A stretch of DNA of 64,000 nt from Oscillospiraceae bacterium (GTDB lineage: Bacteria; Bacillota; Clostridia; Oscillospirales; Oscillospiraceae): positions 7,250 to 71,249 of the forward strand of contig CAJTCG010000013.1 in NCBI GenBank assembly GCA_910574635.1, given 5' to 3'. The notes under the pieces were generated by a model. That model ran no database searches. It was given only the letters and a program-made list of their open reading frames with translations, and was not told the DNA's origin. A program made the position numbers and the translations under genes. Positions 1-8,858 of this stretch are shown here, one piece after another; the stretch's first letter is position 1, and the number at the start of each line of letters is the position of its first letter.

Positions 1-624
1 GCAATCAACCGCTGCCTGGAAGGGGCTGGACGGATGATGCGGGGCGGCAGCATCGTAGACGCCACGCTGATCAGCGCACCCAGCTCTACAAAAAACGTGG
101 AGAAAAAACGGGATCCAGAGATGCACTCGGCGAAGAAGGGAAACCAATGGCATTTTGGTATGAAGTGCCACACCGGCGTGGATGCCGGGAGCGGCTTTGT
201 CCACACAGTGGAGGCCACCGCCGCCAATGTCCACGACGTCACTGTAGCGGCAAGGCTTCTGCGGGAAGATGATAAGGTGGTCTACGGGGACAGTGCCTAC
301 CTTGGGATAGAGAAACGGGAAGAAATCAAAAGCAATCCGCAGCTTTCTGCCATTGAATACCGCATCAACCGCAGGCCGGGCCGGTTCCCCAGGGTTTCAG
401 ACAATGCCATTGACTGGGAGCGGCATATTGAAAACCGAAAATCTGCCGTACGCTGCAAGGTGGAGCATCCCTACAGGATTGTGAAGAACATTTTCGGTTT
501 TCGAAAGACCGTTTACCGGGGTCTGAGAAAAAATCTTATACCTTTGTCTGTTTGCCTGGCTTTTACCTGCTTTAATCAGTGCTTCCATAAATTGCGTCCC
601 CTACTCCTTCATCGGATAAGCTGA
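1..624 (+). pseudogene. IS5-type transposase, 3' fragment
   Basis: The frame is open from the left edge of the window, so the gene begins outside it. The visible protein resembles the catalytic half of IS5-group DDE transposases: GGSIVDATLI carries the first Asp region, GDSAYLG the second, and the RCKVEHPYRIVK segment the Glu region. After about position 570 the similarity I expect (a hydrophobic tail of the kind LYVLFASANL) is lost and the frame runs into the antisense of another transposase fragment (572-829, minus). The ending therefore looks like a rearrangement junction and not a natural C-terminus. Probably non-functional; whether the missing 5' part is intact lies outside the window. 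Confidence 0.75.
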
Positions 625-829
625 ACCAGCATTGCAGCAGATACATCCGCAGCATGGTTTCTATCTCAATCGGCGGACGCCCGCGTTTCCCGGTTGGATA
701 GTGGGGGACGACCAGCGATACCCATTCCTCCCATGGGATGATCTCGTCCATGATTTCCAGAAATTCTTCCCGTTTTGTTCTCTTTTTCCGGCATCTGTAT
801 TCCATATCGCTAAAACTTTCCTGTTTCAT
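572..829 (-). pseudogene. IS5-type transposase, N-terminal fragment in opposite orientation
   Basis: This 85-aa frame matches the start of IS5-group transposases (EFLEIMDEIIPWEEW, then GKRGRPPIEIETMLRMYLLQCWF and LSDEGVGDAIY) and then hits a stop at the point where the full protein should continue. A purine-rich ribosome site lies just upstream of the ATG. It points towards the neighbouring C-terminal fragment, so the two halves meet tail to tail at about 572-585. This requires an inversion within one element or fusion of two copies. The sequence beyond the ATG to about 900 is AT-richer and probably contains the element end. Confidence 0.75.
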
Positions 830-1160
830 ACCCCGCGCCCCCTTTCCCTTATTTTATCACATCTTTTATCATTTGGGGAAATTAAATCAGGGTTTCCTTG
901 AATCACGCTTTGAAAATTTCCGTTCGCTCGGGACAGCTGCCCTATACCTCAGAAGATATTTCCCACAAAATCCAGTCATTTATACGCAGATTACAACATC
1001 ATCCCTCTGCTGTTTCCAGTTTCTTCCTCCATCCTTCGCTTTCCTATATTTGTCCGCAGAAGTAATATTGCTATTTGGCTCCTTGCTTATTGACGACACT
1101 GTCTAAGGCGGGTCCTCTTCGTTTGCAGCAAAAATTTTGCGAGAAGCACAAAAAATTTGT
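830..1160. other. AT-richer non-coding stretch beside the IS fragments
   Basis: No convincing gene is seen. Bases 830-900 are probably the 5' flank of the transposase fragment; a candidate inverted-repeat end is near 884-900, but the partner end is not in the window. The rest (901-1160) has lower GC than the genome average and no start with a ribosome site, and may be remnant insertion DNA. The right end carries the promoter of the permease gene. Confidence 0.4.
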
Positions 1161-1190
1161 TTGACAAAGGTCGACCTTTATGCATATAAT
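1161..1190 (+). promoter_or_regulatory. Sigma-A promoter with palindromic operator (purine permease)
   Basis: TTGACA at 1161-1166 and TATAAT at 1185-1190 are both perfect, with an 18-bp spacer. The spacer holds a perfect 14-bp palindrome, AAAGGTCGACCTTT (1166-1179), which would place a bound repressor between -35 and -10. The same core, extended to 20 bp, recurs before the molybdenum hydroxylase gene at 21649-21668. Confidence 0.85.
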
Positions 1191-1248
1191 GAAAGCCAAG
1201 GGCCCGGCGCCTGTCCGGGCAAGTATGCGGAGAAAGGAAGCGATCACG

Positions 1249-2604
1249 ATGAACCGGACAAAACAGGCCCCGGAATGCAGCATCAACAACATTTACCAAT
1301 TGGATGGGAGGGTCCCCCTGGGGAAGGCCATCCCCTTCGGCCTCCAGCACATCCTGGCGATGTTCGTCTCCAACCTGGCCCCCATCACCCTCATCGCCGC
1401 CTCCGCCCAGCCGGCCCTCAGTCAGGCTGAGGTGGCCATCCTGCTGCAAAACGCCATGTTCGTGGCGGGCATCGCCACGCTGATCCAGCTCTATCCCATC
1501 TGGAAGGTAGGGTCCAAGCTGCCGGTAGTCATGGGCGTCAGCTTCACCTTCGTGGCGGTGCTCAGCTCCATCGCCGCCAACTACGGCTACCCTTCCCTGG
1601 TGGGCGCGGTCATCGTGGGCGGCCTGATGGAGGGCACCCTAGGCCTTTTGGCGAAGTACTGGCGGAAGATTATCACCCCCATCGTGGCGGCCTCCGTGGT
1701 GACGGCCATCGGCTTCTCCCTCTTCACCGTGGGCACCCGGTCCTTCGGCGGCGGCTACGCCGAGGACTTCGGTTCCGCCCAGAATCTGCTGCTGGGCGTT
1801 GTCACCCTGGCGGCGTGCCTCCTCTGGAACACCCTGGCCAAGGGCTACCTCAAGCAGCTCAGCGTTCTGGCAGGCCTGGTGGTGGGTTACATCGTGGCCA
1901 TCTTCATGGGCAAGGTGGACCTGGGGACGCTGATGTCCGGCGGGCTTATAGCCCTGCCCCGCTTCCTTCCCTACATGCCGCAGTTCCATCCCGGCGCCGT
2001 GGCCTCCGCCTGCATCATCTTCCTGGTCTCCGCGGCGGAAACCATCGGGGACACCTCCGCCCTGGTCTCCGGCGGCCTGGGCCGGGAGATTACCAGCGAG
2101 GAAATCTCCGGCTCCCTGGCCTGCGACGGCTACGCCTCCACCATCGCCGCCCTGTTCGGCTGCCCGCCGGTAACCTCCTTCTCGCAGAACGTGGGCCTGG
2201 TGGCCATGACTAAGGTGGTGAACCGCTTCACCATCATGACCGGCGCGGCGTGCATGCTGCTGGCGGGCCTTCTGCCGCCGGTGGGCAACTTCTTTGCCTC
2301 CCTGCCGGAGTCCGTGCTGGGCGGATGCACCATCATGATGTTCGGCTCCATCGTTATTTCGGGCATGCAGATGATCGCCAACTGCGGCTTCTCCCAGCGG
2401 AACGTGACCATCGCGTCGCTGTCCCTGGCCATCGGCATCGGCTTTACCGCCACCAGCGAGGCGGATATCTGGCATATCTTCCCGGAGACCATCCAGTCCG
2501 TCTTCGCCTCCAACGTGGTGGCCGTGGTCTTTGTGGTCTCCATCATCCTGAGCCTGGTCCTGCCCAAGGACATGGACATCAAGAAGGTTGTGTCGGAGGA
2601 GTAA
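1249..2604 (+). CDS. NCS2-family xanthine/uracil permease
   Basis: A 451-aa polytopic membrane protein of the nucleobase:cation symporter-2 family, expected to import xanthine, uric acid or another purine with a cation. The family features visible are the SFTFVAVL segment, the QNVGLVAMTKVVNR signature and the AETIGDTSALVSGG stretch. The start at 1249 is preferred because AGAAAGGAAG lies 8 nt upstream; longer starts overlap the promoter. It is monocistronic, ending at a strong hairpin. Its promoter shares an operator with the fused molybdenum hydroxylase gene at 21.7 kb, which supports a purine rather than a uracil substrate (inference). Confidence 0.9.
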   Translation: MNRTKQAPECSINNIYQLDGRVPLGKAIPFGLQHILAMFVSNLAPITLIAASAQPALSQAEVAILLQNAMFVAGIATLIQLYPIWKVGSKLPVVMGVSFTFVAVLSSIAANYGYPSLVGAVIVGGLMEGTLGLLAKYWRKIITPIVAASVVTAIGFSLFTVGTRSFGGGYAEDFGSAQNLLLGVVTLAACLLWNTLAKGYLKQLSVLAGLVVGYIVAIFMGKVDLGTLMSGGLIALPRFLPYMPQFHPGAVASACIIFLVSAAETIGDTSALVSGGLGREITSEEISGSLACDGYASTIAALFGCPPVTSFSQNVGLVAMTKVVNRFTIMTGAACMLLAGLLPPVGNFFASLPESVLGGCTIMMFGSIVISGMQMIANCGFSQRNVTIASLSLAIGIGFTATSEADIWHIFPETIQSVFASNVVAVVFVVSIILSLVLPKDMDIKKVVSEE

Positions 2605-2626
2605 GTACATCGCCTGACGGAAAAAA

Positions 2627-2656
2627 GGGGTCCCCCTCCAGCGGAGGGGGACCCTT
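2627..2656 (+). terminator. Bidirectional rho-independent terminator
   Basis: A 12-bp perfect GC-rich stem (2628-2639 with 2643-2654) has a 3-nt loop, is preceded by six A and followed by TTTCATTTT. It sits between the convergent permease and ridA genes. Confidence 0.9.
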
Positions 2657-2677
2657 TCATTTTGGAAAATTTGCGGG

Positions 2678-3046
2678 TTATTTCGCGGCAATGGCCTCGA
2701 TCTCGCAGAGGACGCCCTTGGGCAGGTCCTTCACGGCCACGCAGGAGCGGGCGGGCTTGGAGGTGAAGTACTTGGCGTAGACCTCGTTGAAGGCGGCGAA
2801 GTCGCCCATGTCCGCCAGGAAGCAGGTGGTCTTGAAGACCTTGTCGAAGCCGGCTCCGGCGGCCTCCAGAATGGCGCCCACGTTCTTGCAGCTCTGCTCC
2901 GCCTGGGCGGCGATGCCGGCGGGCACCTCGCCGGTGGCGGGGTCCACGGGGATCTGGCCGGAGGTGTAGACAAAGCCGTTCACTTCAAAACCCTGGGAGT
3001 AGGGGCCGATGGCGCCGGGGGCGTTCTTGGTTTCCAAAACTTTCAT
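2678..3046 (-). CDS. ridA: RidA family enamine/imine deaminase
   Basis: A 122-aa protein of the RidA/YjgF/YER057c/UK114 family, which hydrolyses reactive 2-aminoacrylate and other enamines released by PLP enzymes. Family marks are the N-terminal APGAIGPYSQG, YTSGQIPVDPATG and the C-terminal PARSCVAV segment, which carries the conserved substrate-binding Arg, followed by CEIEAIA. The start at 3046 has AAAGGAG upstream; longer frames run into the leader. It is transcribed alone from a likely promoter at 3081-3109 on the minus strand (TTGCTT, 17-bp spacer, TAGAGT). Confidence 0.93.
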   Translation of the reverse strand: MKVLETKNAPGAIGPYSQGFEVNGFVYTSGQIPVDPATGEVPAGIAAQAEQSCKNVGAILEAAGAGFDKVFKTTCFLADMGDFAAFNEVYAKYFTSKPARSCVAVKDLPKGVLCEIEAIAAK

Positions 3047-3149
3047 GATGACAGTCTCCTTTTTTGTATTTGATGCTTCTACTCTAATACAAGTACCGGA
3101 GAAAAGCAAGGGGCGGCGTGAGAAAATTTTGGAAAAGTGAAAAACTTTT

Positions 3150-4496
3150 TTAGCGCGCCGGTATGCCAACGCTGGTACTCTCCATGCCGGTGTTCTCCAG
3201 AATATACGTCTGGTCTTCCTCCGAAAACTCCGCCAGGGCGGCGGTGAAAGCACAGGGGTCCGCCTGGGCCTGGGTCTGGAGAATTATGTCCAGGGGAGTG
3301 CGGAAGTCCGTTCGGGCGTCTTTCGTTGCCAAAAGGAAGGACATGACCGCCCGGTTCCGGGTTTGCTGGTCCCCGCCCACGGCGGCTTCCGCCACGGCGT
3401 CCATCAGGGGATTGAACCAGTCAGAGCCGTACATGAACCGGCCCAGCGCACCCCAGTTGTCCCCCGTGGCCTCGCCCACGCAGTTTAGAAGGTCCATATC
3501 GCCCACGTCCTCCGGCCGGAATTCCAGATCCAGCACCAGCTGCTGGAGGCGCTGGTTCCGCTCCATGTAGCCCTGGTCCACCTCCGGGACCCGCTCAAAG
3601 CTGCCCTCGGCGGTCTCGTGGCCGGAGTAGTCTTTCACAAAGGCCTCCGCCGCCCCAACGGGGGTCAGCAGCTCGGGATGCTCCCCGGCGTCGCACGCCG
3701 CCTGGAGGTCCGCGTAATGCTCGGCGGCGGGCTTGCCGCTGTCGGGGAAGTAGAGGTACTGAGTGCCCCGCGCGTCCAGCCACTGCTCTACGGCCCACAG
3801 GCCCCCCTCGCCCTGCCGGGCGGGCTGGCGGAGGAGGAGCTGATTGTAGATGCGGGTATCGCCGTCCTTTAGGAAATAGGGGTAGTATTTCAGGACCACA
3901 TGGCCCCCGCTTTCGTCCAGCCGGCACAGGAAGTCCTGAACGGAGAAGGACTGGAGGTTGTTTCGGGTGAGGAAGTCCTCCCGGACCTGGGGGCCCAGCT
4001 TGCAGAGCTTCTCCCACACAGGCCAGTCCGGGTGGTCCGGGACGCTTTCGGCATCCGGGCGGTAGAACTGCACGTCGGTGGGGTAGGTGTAGGCGTAGTA
4101 CCGCTCCCCGTCGGTGGCGAAGACCTCGATGCCGGAGCCGTCGGAGCTGATGTGCTGCTCAAAGGCCGCCTGGTCCATCGCCAGAAAGCCGAAGAGGAAG
4201 CCCCCCTCGCCGCCGAAGTCCTCCATGGCCGCCTCGTAGGAGGCTTTTTCGTAAACGGAGATCAGGGGCTTCCAGCTCTCCTCAGCGTCGGGGAAGTCCG
4301 TATCTACCCGCAGGAGGTCCAGGTGTTCGGTGGGCAGGGCTACGCTCAGCCCGCCGCAGTCATAGATGGTCATATCCTCGCCGCCGTCCGGGGGAAGCGG
4401 GTCTCGCCCGGCGTCCGGCGCCTCCGCCCCGCCGCCGCAGGCGGTGAGCGTGAGCAGACAGGCCAGCGCCAGGGTAAAGACTTCTAATCGGCGCAT
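3150..4496 (-). CDS. Predicted lipoprotein of unknown function
   Basis: A 448-aa protein with a lipoprotein signal peptide: charged MRR, a hydrophobic stretch, then the lipobox LTAC at about residues 17-20, so it should be anchored to the outer face of the membrane. A Gly/Pro/Asp-rich linker follows, then an acidic, aromatic-rich domain that I do not recognise. The C-terminal third is helical in character. Promoter elements upstream are weak, although ATTATA at 4529-4534 could be a -10 for this strand. It is not obviously part of an operon: ridA downstream has its own promoter, and polA diverges upstream. No function is assigned. Confidence 0.8.
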   Translation of the reverse strand: MRRLEVFTLALACLLTLTACGGGAEAPDAGRDPLPPDGGEDMTIYDCGGLSVALPTEHLDLLRVDTDFPDAEESWKPLISVYEKASYEAAMEDFGGEGGFLFGFLAMDQAAFEQHISSDGSGIEVFATDGERYYAYTYPTDVQFYRPDAESVPDHPDWPVWEKLCKLGPQVREDFLTRNNLQSFSVQDFLCRLDESGGHVVLKYYPYFLKDGDTRIYNQLLLRQPARQGEGGLWAVEQWLDARGTQYLYFPDSGKPAAEHYADLQAACDAGEHPELLTPVGAAEAFVKDYSGHETAEGSFERVPEVDQGYMERNQRLQQLVLDLEFRPEDVGDMDLLNCVGEATGDNWGALGRFMYGSDWFNPLMDAVAEAAVGGDQQTRNRAVMSFLLATKDARTDFRTPLDIILQTQAQADPCAFTAALAEFSEEDQTYILENTGMESTSVGIPAR

Positions 4497-4545
4497 GGAC
4501 AGAACTCCTTTCCTTGTATCAAATGCTTATTATAAAGTATGACAG

Positions 4546-4560
4546 CTTCCCTTCGGGAAG
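4546..4560. other. Small inverted repeat in the polA/lipoprotein intergenic region
   Basis: CTTCCC-TTC-GGGAAG forms a perfect 6-bp stem with a 3-nt loop in the divergent region. There is no T-run. It may be an operator or part of the 5' leader of the lipoprotein gene; its role is unknown. Confidence 0.35.
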
Positions 4561-4621
4561 AAGTTACAAAAGAAAAACAAAAAGCGACAAACCGGAAACG
4601 AAAAAACAGGAGCTTCCGCTG

Positions 4622-4650
4622 TTGTGAATCCGGTTTAGACGTGGTATAAT
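4622..4650 (+). promoter_or_regulatory. Sigma-A promoter of polA
   Basis: TTGTGA (4622-4627), a 17-bp spacer and a perfect TATAAT (4645-4650), about 44 bp before the polA start codon. Confidence 0.75.
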
Positions 4651-4693
4651 CATCCAGACTGTAATTTTTCCTTTTTGACAGGAGGTCTCCCCT

Positions 4694-7354
4694 ATGAAGC
4701 TCATGGTCATCGACGGAAACAGCATCATCAACCGGGCCTACTACGGCATCCGGCCTCTGACGACCCGGGACGGGCTCTATACCCACGCCGTCTTCGGCTT
4801 TCTGACGACGCTGCTGCGCCTGGAGGGGGAGGAGGCCCCGGACGCGGTCTGCGTCACCTTCGACCTCCACGCCCCCACCTTCCGCCACAAGGCGGACGCG
4901 GCTTATAAAGCCACCCGGAAGCCCATGCCGGAGGAGCTGCGCCAGCAGGTGCCGGTCCTCAAGGAGGTGCTGGACGCCCTGAACATCCCCCGCTATGAGC
5001 TGGAGGGCTGGGAGGCGGACGATCTCCTGGGCACCATTTCCCGGAAATGCGCCGGGGCGGGCTGGGAGTGCGTCGTTGTCACCGGAGACAAGGACAGTCT
5101 CCAGCTGATTGATGAACACACGAAGGTGAAGCTGGTCTCCACCCGCATGGGCCAGACCACGACGAAGGACATGACGGAGGAGGCCTTTCGGGAGGAGTAC
5201 GGCTTCGCCCCCGTCCACATGATTGATTTGAAGGCCCTGATGGGGGACAGCTCCGACAACATCCCCGGCGTGAAGGGCGTGGGGGAGAAGACCGCCATGG
5301 GCCTGGTTCAAATGTATGGCTCGATTGAACATCTCTATGCCCACATGCCGGAAATCGTGACCGCCCCGGACACCCCCGCCAAGCCCGGCATTATCAAAAA
5401 GCTGGCGGAGGGAGAGGCGGACGCCCGGCATTCTTACTGGCTGGCCACCATCGTCACCGACGCGCCCCTGGACTTCCGCCCGGAGGACAGCCGGAGAAAA
5501 GCTCCGGGCCCCGGAGCATACCCCCTGTTTTTGAAGCTGGAGTTCACCAAGCTCATTGAGAAATTCGGCCTCAGCCCGGACAGCGCCCCGGTCCCGGAGG
5601 CCCGGGAGGCCGCTGCCGCCGTGGTGGAGACAGTGACGGACCCCGCCCGGGGAGAGGAGCTGCTGGCCCTCTGGAAAGAGGCGGATCACGTATCCCTGCT
5701 GGCCCGGCCGGACTGCTCCGCCGTGGGAGTCTATTGTGAGACGGGGGAGGGCCCCGCCGTCATGGCGGAGCTGTTTTTTGAACGGTATCAGGGGGACTGG
5801 AACTGCCTTCTCTCCGCCCTGTTTTCAGAGGAGATCAAGAAGGTTTCCCACAACGTCAAGGACCTGACCCGGATGCTGCTGGAGAGCGGCCTCCCGGCGG
5901 AGGGCTTTGTTTTCGACACCGCCCTGGGGGCCTACCTGCTGGACGCGACGGCGGGGAGCTACGACCTCCAGAGGCTGTTTGTCGCCTATTTTAACGAGGA
6001 GCTGCCAAAGCCCCTCTATCTGGAGCCGGACGCTTTCTCCCTCCTGGGGGACGGAGAGGCCGCCGCTTCCCTGGACAGCTGCGTCACGGCGGTGGAGGCG
6101 ATCTATGAGGCGCTGGTCCCCAGGATCCGGGAGCGGGGCCAGTGGGGGTTGTTCCAGACCGCCGAGCTGCCCCTGTGCCGGGTGCTGGCGGAGATGGAGC
6201 GGACGGGCTGCGGCGTGGACGCCCGGGCTCTGGCGGAATTCGGCGAGAGCCTCTCCGCCCGGATGGCGGAGCGGGAGGCCGCCATTTACGAGATGGCCGG
6301 GGGCAAGTTCAACATCAACTCTCCCAAGCAGCTGGGGGAAGTGCTGTTCGATCGCCTGGGCCTGCCCCACGGGAAAAAGACGAAAACCGGCTGGTCCACC
6401 AATGCCGACGTGCTGGAAAAGCTCCAGCACCCCATTGTGGACGCGGTGCTGGAATACCGGCAGTACGCCAAGCTGAAATCCACATACGCCGACGGGCTTT
6501 TGAAGGCCATGGACCCCGACGGGCGGGTGCGGACAAACTTCCAGATGACCGTTACCGCCACGGGCCGTCTCAGCTCCACGGAGCCGAATTTGCAAAATAT
6601 CCCCACAAGGACGGACCTTGGCAGCGAGTTCCGCCGGATGTTCACGGCGGCGGAGGGCTGCGTCCTGGTGGACGCGGACTACTCCCAGATTGAGTTGCGC
6701 ATTCTGGCCCACATCGCCGGGGACGAGGCTATGCGGGAGGCCTTCCTGGCGGGAGGCGACTTCCACGCCGAGACGGCGGCCAAGGTCTTCCATGTGGCCC
6801 GGGAGGACGTGACCCACGAAATGCGCCGCCGGGCCAAGGCGGTGAACTTCGGCATTGTCTACGGCATCTCCGCTTTTTCCTTAAGCCAGGACCTGGGGGT
6901 CACCGTGGCGGAGGCCAGGGAATATATGGACGGCTACTTTGCCGCTTTCCCCGGCGTGCGCCATTATATGGATGAGGTGGTCAAAAAGGCCCGGGAGACG
7001 GGCTATGTGGAAACCCTCTTCCACCGCCGCCGGGACCTGCCGGAGCTGATTTCATCCAATAAAAATATGCAGTCCTTCGGCGAGCGGGTGGCGCTGAACA
7101 TGCCCATCCAGGGAACGGCGGCGGACGTAATGAAGCTGGCTATGGCGGCGGTGTGGAAGCGCCTTCGGGCGGAGAAGCCCCAGGCCCGGCTGGTCCTCCA
7201 GGTTCACGACGAGCTGATTGTGGAGTGCTCCGAGGACGAGGCGGCGGATGTGGCGAGGCTGCTGGAAGAAGAGATGGAGAACGTGGTCCGCCTCAGCGTC
7301 CCCCTGACGGCGGAGGCCCACTGGGGAAAGAACTGGCTGGAGGCGAAGGGATGA
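4694..7354 (+). CDS. polA: DNA polymerase I
   Basis: An 886-aa family A polymerase for Okazaki-fragment maturation and repair synthesis. The N-terminal 290 residues are the 5'-3' nuclease (IDGNSIINRAYY, ADDLLGT, GDKDSLQL, GDSSDNIPG). The middle 3'-5' exonuclease-like domain lacks the catalytic DxE residues (the strand reads SLLARPD), so proofreading is probably absent, as in Bacillus Pol I. The polymerase domain has motif A DYSQIELR (Asp about residue 660), motif B KAVNFGIVYG (Lys about 715) and motif C VHDE (Asp about 839). AGGAGGT precedes the ATG. It heads a tightly packed run in which a small membrane protein and an EamA transporter follow with overlapping start/stop codons. Confidence 0.97.
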   Translation: MKLMVIDGNSIINRAYYGIRPLTTRDGLYTHAVFGFLTTLLRLEGEEAPDAVCVTFDLHAPTFRHKADAAYKATRKPMPEELRQQVPVLKEVLDALNIPRYELEGWEADDLLGTISRKCAGAGWECVVVTGDKDSLQLIDEHTKVKLVSTRMGQTTTKDMTEEAFREEYGFAPVHMIDLKALMGDSSDNIPGVKGVGEKTAMGLVQMYGSIEHLYAHMPEIVTAPDTPAKPGIIKKLAEGEADARHSYWLATIVTDAPLDFRPEDSRRKAPGPGAYPLFLKLEFTKLIEKFGLSPDSAPVPEAREAAAAVVETVTDPARGEELLALWKEADHVSLLARPDCSAVGVYCETGEGPAVMAELFFERYQGDWNCLLSALFSEEIKKVSHNVKDLTRMLLESGLPAEGFVFDTALGAYLLDATAGSYDLQRLFVAYFNEELPKPLYLEPDAFSLLGDGEAAASLDSCVTAVEAIYEALVPRIRERGQWGLFQTAELPLCRVLAEMERTGCGVDARALAEFGESLSARMAEREAAIYEMAGGKFNINSPKQLGEVLFDRLGLPHGKKTKTGWSTNADVLEKLQHPIVDAVLEYRQYAKLKSTYADGLLKAMDPDGRVRTNFQMTVTATGRLSSTEPNLQNIPTRTDLGSEFRRMFTAAEGCVLVDADYSQIELRILAHIAGDEAMREAFLAGGDFHAETAAKVFHVAREDVTHEMRRRAKAVNFGIVYGISAFSLSQDLGVTVAEAREYMDGYFAAFPGVRHYMDEVVKKARETGYVETLFHRRRDLPELISSNKNMQSFGERVALNMPIQGTAADVMKLAMAAVWKRLRAEKPQARLVLQVHDELIVECSEDEAADVARLLEEEMENVVRLSVPLTAEAHWGKNWLEAKG

Positions 7355-7521
7355 CGGAAGAAATCGGTTTTTCCTGGCTGGCGGGAGTCAGCCTGCCGGC
7401 AGCAGCCTTTTTTCTGCTGGGAATTTACGGCCGGGCGTGGCGGATGCTGCCGGGGGTCGTGGTTTTGGGCATTGGGCATACCGGCGTCCACCTGGGCTAT
7501 AGAAGGGAGGCACCGGCATGA
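7351..7521 (+). CDS. 56-aa small membrane protein
   Basis: The ATG overlaps the polA stop (ATGA) and the stop overlaps the next ATG in the same way, so the small frame fits between its neighbours with translational coupling at both ends. The protein has two hydrophobic stretches, centred on SLPAAAFFLLGIYG and MLPGVVVLGIGHTGVHLGY. I do not recognise a family. The paired ATGA overlaps are the main evidence that it is real; the alternative is a chance open frame filling a 160-bp gap. Confidence 0.55.
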   Translation: MTEEIGFSWLAGVSLPAAAFFLLGIYGRAWRMLPGVVVLGIGHTGVHLGYRREAPA

Positions 7522-8366
7522 AGCGCCTCATCGTTCTTTTGGGCGTGGCGGGGGTGTCCCTCTCCGCCGTCTTTGTCCGTTGGTCCACAGCGCCGTCCCT
7601 GGTGCTGGCCTTTTACCGCATGGCCTTTTCCGTCCTGCTGCTGCTTCCCCTGGCCTTTGCCCGGCGGGGGGAGTTTCGGGCCCTCCGGCGGCGGGAGCTC
7701 TCTCTGAGCCTTCTCAGCGGGGCCTTTCTGGGGGTCCACTTCGCCTGTTACTTCGAGTCCCTCCGCTGGACCTCCATCGCCGCGGCGGTGGTGCTGGTGG
7801 ACACGGAAGTGCTGTTTGTGGCCCTGGCCTCGGTGCTGGTTTTGCGGAAAAAGCTCAGCCGCCGGGCGTGGACGGCGGTGCTGCTGGCCTTCGGCGGCGG
7901 CGTGGCGGTGGCTCTGGCGGACTCCGGGGGAGGGGGGACGGCCCTCCGGGGGAACCTGTTCGCCCTGACGGGGTCCGTGTGCATGGCGGTCTATACCATG
8001 CTGGGGGCCGTCTGCCGGAGGACCCTCTCCACCACGGTGTACACAACCTTGGTCTATACCTCGGCGGCGGGGACGGTGCTGGCCGCCGCCCTGGCGGGAG
8101 GACAGGCCCTCATAGGCTGGGGCCCGGTCAATCTGCTGGCGGGCCTGGGGATGGCGGTATTCTGCACGCTGCTGGGCCACAGCGTATTCAGCTGGGGCCT
8201 GAAGTACCTGCCCCCGGCCTTTATTTCCACGGCGAATCTGCTGGAGCCGGTGCTGGCCTCCGTGTGGGGGCTGCTCCTCTTCGGGGAGCGGCCCGGCGTT
8301 CTGGTGGTGTTCGGCGGGACGCTGATTCTGCTGGGCATCGGGCTCTACAGCCGGGAGGAAGCGTAG
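7518..8366 (+). CDS. EamA/DMT family transporter
   Basis: A 282-aa protein of about ten membrane helices, made of two EamA repeats as in the drug/metabolite transporter superfamily. The first repeat contains SAVFVRWSTAPSLVLAFYRM, and the second ends with ANLLEPVLASVWGLLLFGE, a typical EamA pattern. The substrate cannot be read from sequence; amino acids or their derivatives are common in the family. It is coupled to the preceding small frame and ends 12 bp before rimI. Confidence 0.88.
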   Translation: MKRLIVLLGVAGVSLSAVFVRWSTAPSLVLAFYRMAFSVLLLLPLAFARRGEFRALRRRELSLSLLSGAFLGVHFACYFESLRWTSIAAAVVLVDTEVLFVALASVLVLRKKLSRRAWTAVLLAFGGGVAVALADSGGGGTALRGNLFALTGSVCMAVYTMLGAVCRRTLSTTVYTTLVYTSAAGTVLAAALAGGQALIGWGPVNLLAGLGMAVFCTLLGHSVFSWGLKYLPPAFISTANLLEPVLASVWGLLLFGERPGVLVVFGGTLILLGIGLYSREEA

Positions 8367-8378
8367 GAAGGAGCGTTT

Positions 8379-8858
8379 ATGGAACAGAGTATGAAGGTGC
8401 AAATCGTCCCCATGAACGGGGACCATCTGGACGAGGTGGCGGAGCTGGAACGGGTCTGCTTCCCGGACCCCTGGTCCCGGAACATGCTGAAAGAGGAGCT
8501 GGAAAACGACCTGGCGGCTTTCCTGGTGGCCCTGGACGGGCAGGGGGCCGTAGCGGGCTACGCGGGACTCCAGGTGGTGCTGGACGAGGGCTATATCCTC
8601 AACGTGGCGGTCCGGCCGGACTGCCGCCGCCAGGGGGTGGCGGGACAGCTTTTGCAGGTCTTTCTGGACTTTGCCAAGGGCAATCAATTGGCCTTTTTGA
8701 CCCTGGAGGTCCGGGCCTCCAACTATCCTGCCATCGCCCTGTACGGAAGCCGGGGCTTTCGGGGTGTGGGGCGGCGGAAGAATTACTATGAGCACCCAAA
8801 GGAGGACGCGGTCATCATGACCCTGGACCTGACGGGGGAAGAGGAGACGGACGAATGA
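8379..8858 (+). CDS. rimI: Ribosomal protein S18 alanine N-acetyltransferase
   Basis: A 159-aa GNAT protein resembling RimI. It has the CFPDPWSRNML substrate-side motif, an acetyl-CoA loop (DCRRQGVAGQLLQ, fitting the R/Q-x-x-G-x-A pattern) and LEVRASNYPAIALYGSRGF. GAAGGAG precedes the ATG. RimI acetylates the N-terminus of S18, and in many bacteria it sits with the t6A genes; here tsaD follows after one intervening gene. No tsaB or tsaE is visible in the window. Confidence 0.88.
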   Translation: MEQSMKVQIVPMNGDHLDEVAELERVCFPDPWSRNMLKEELENDLAAFLVALDGQGAVAGYAGLQVVLDEGYILNVAVRPDCRRQGVAGQLLQVFLDFAKGNQLAFLTLEVRASNYPAIALYGSRGFRGVGRRKNYYEHPKEDAVIMTLDLTGEEETDE

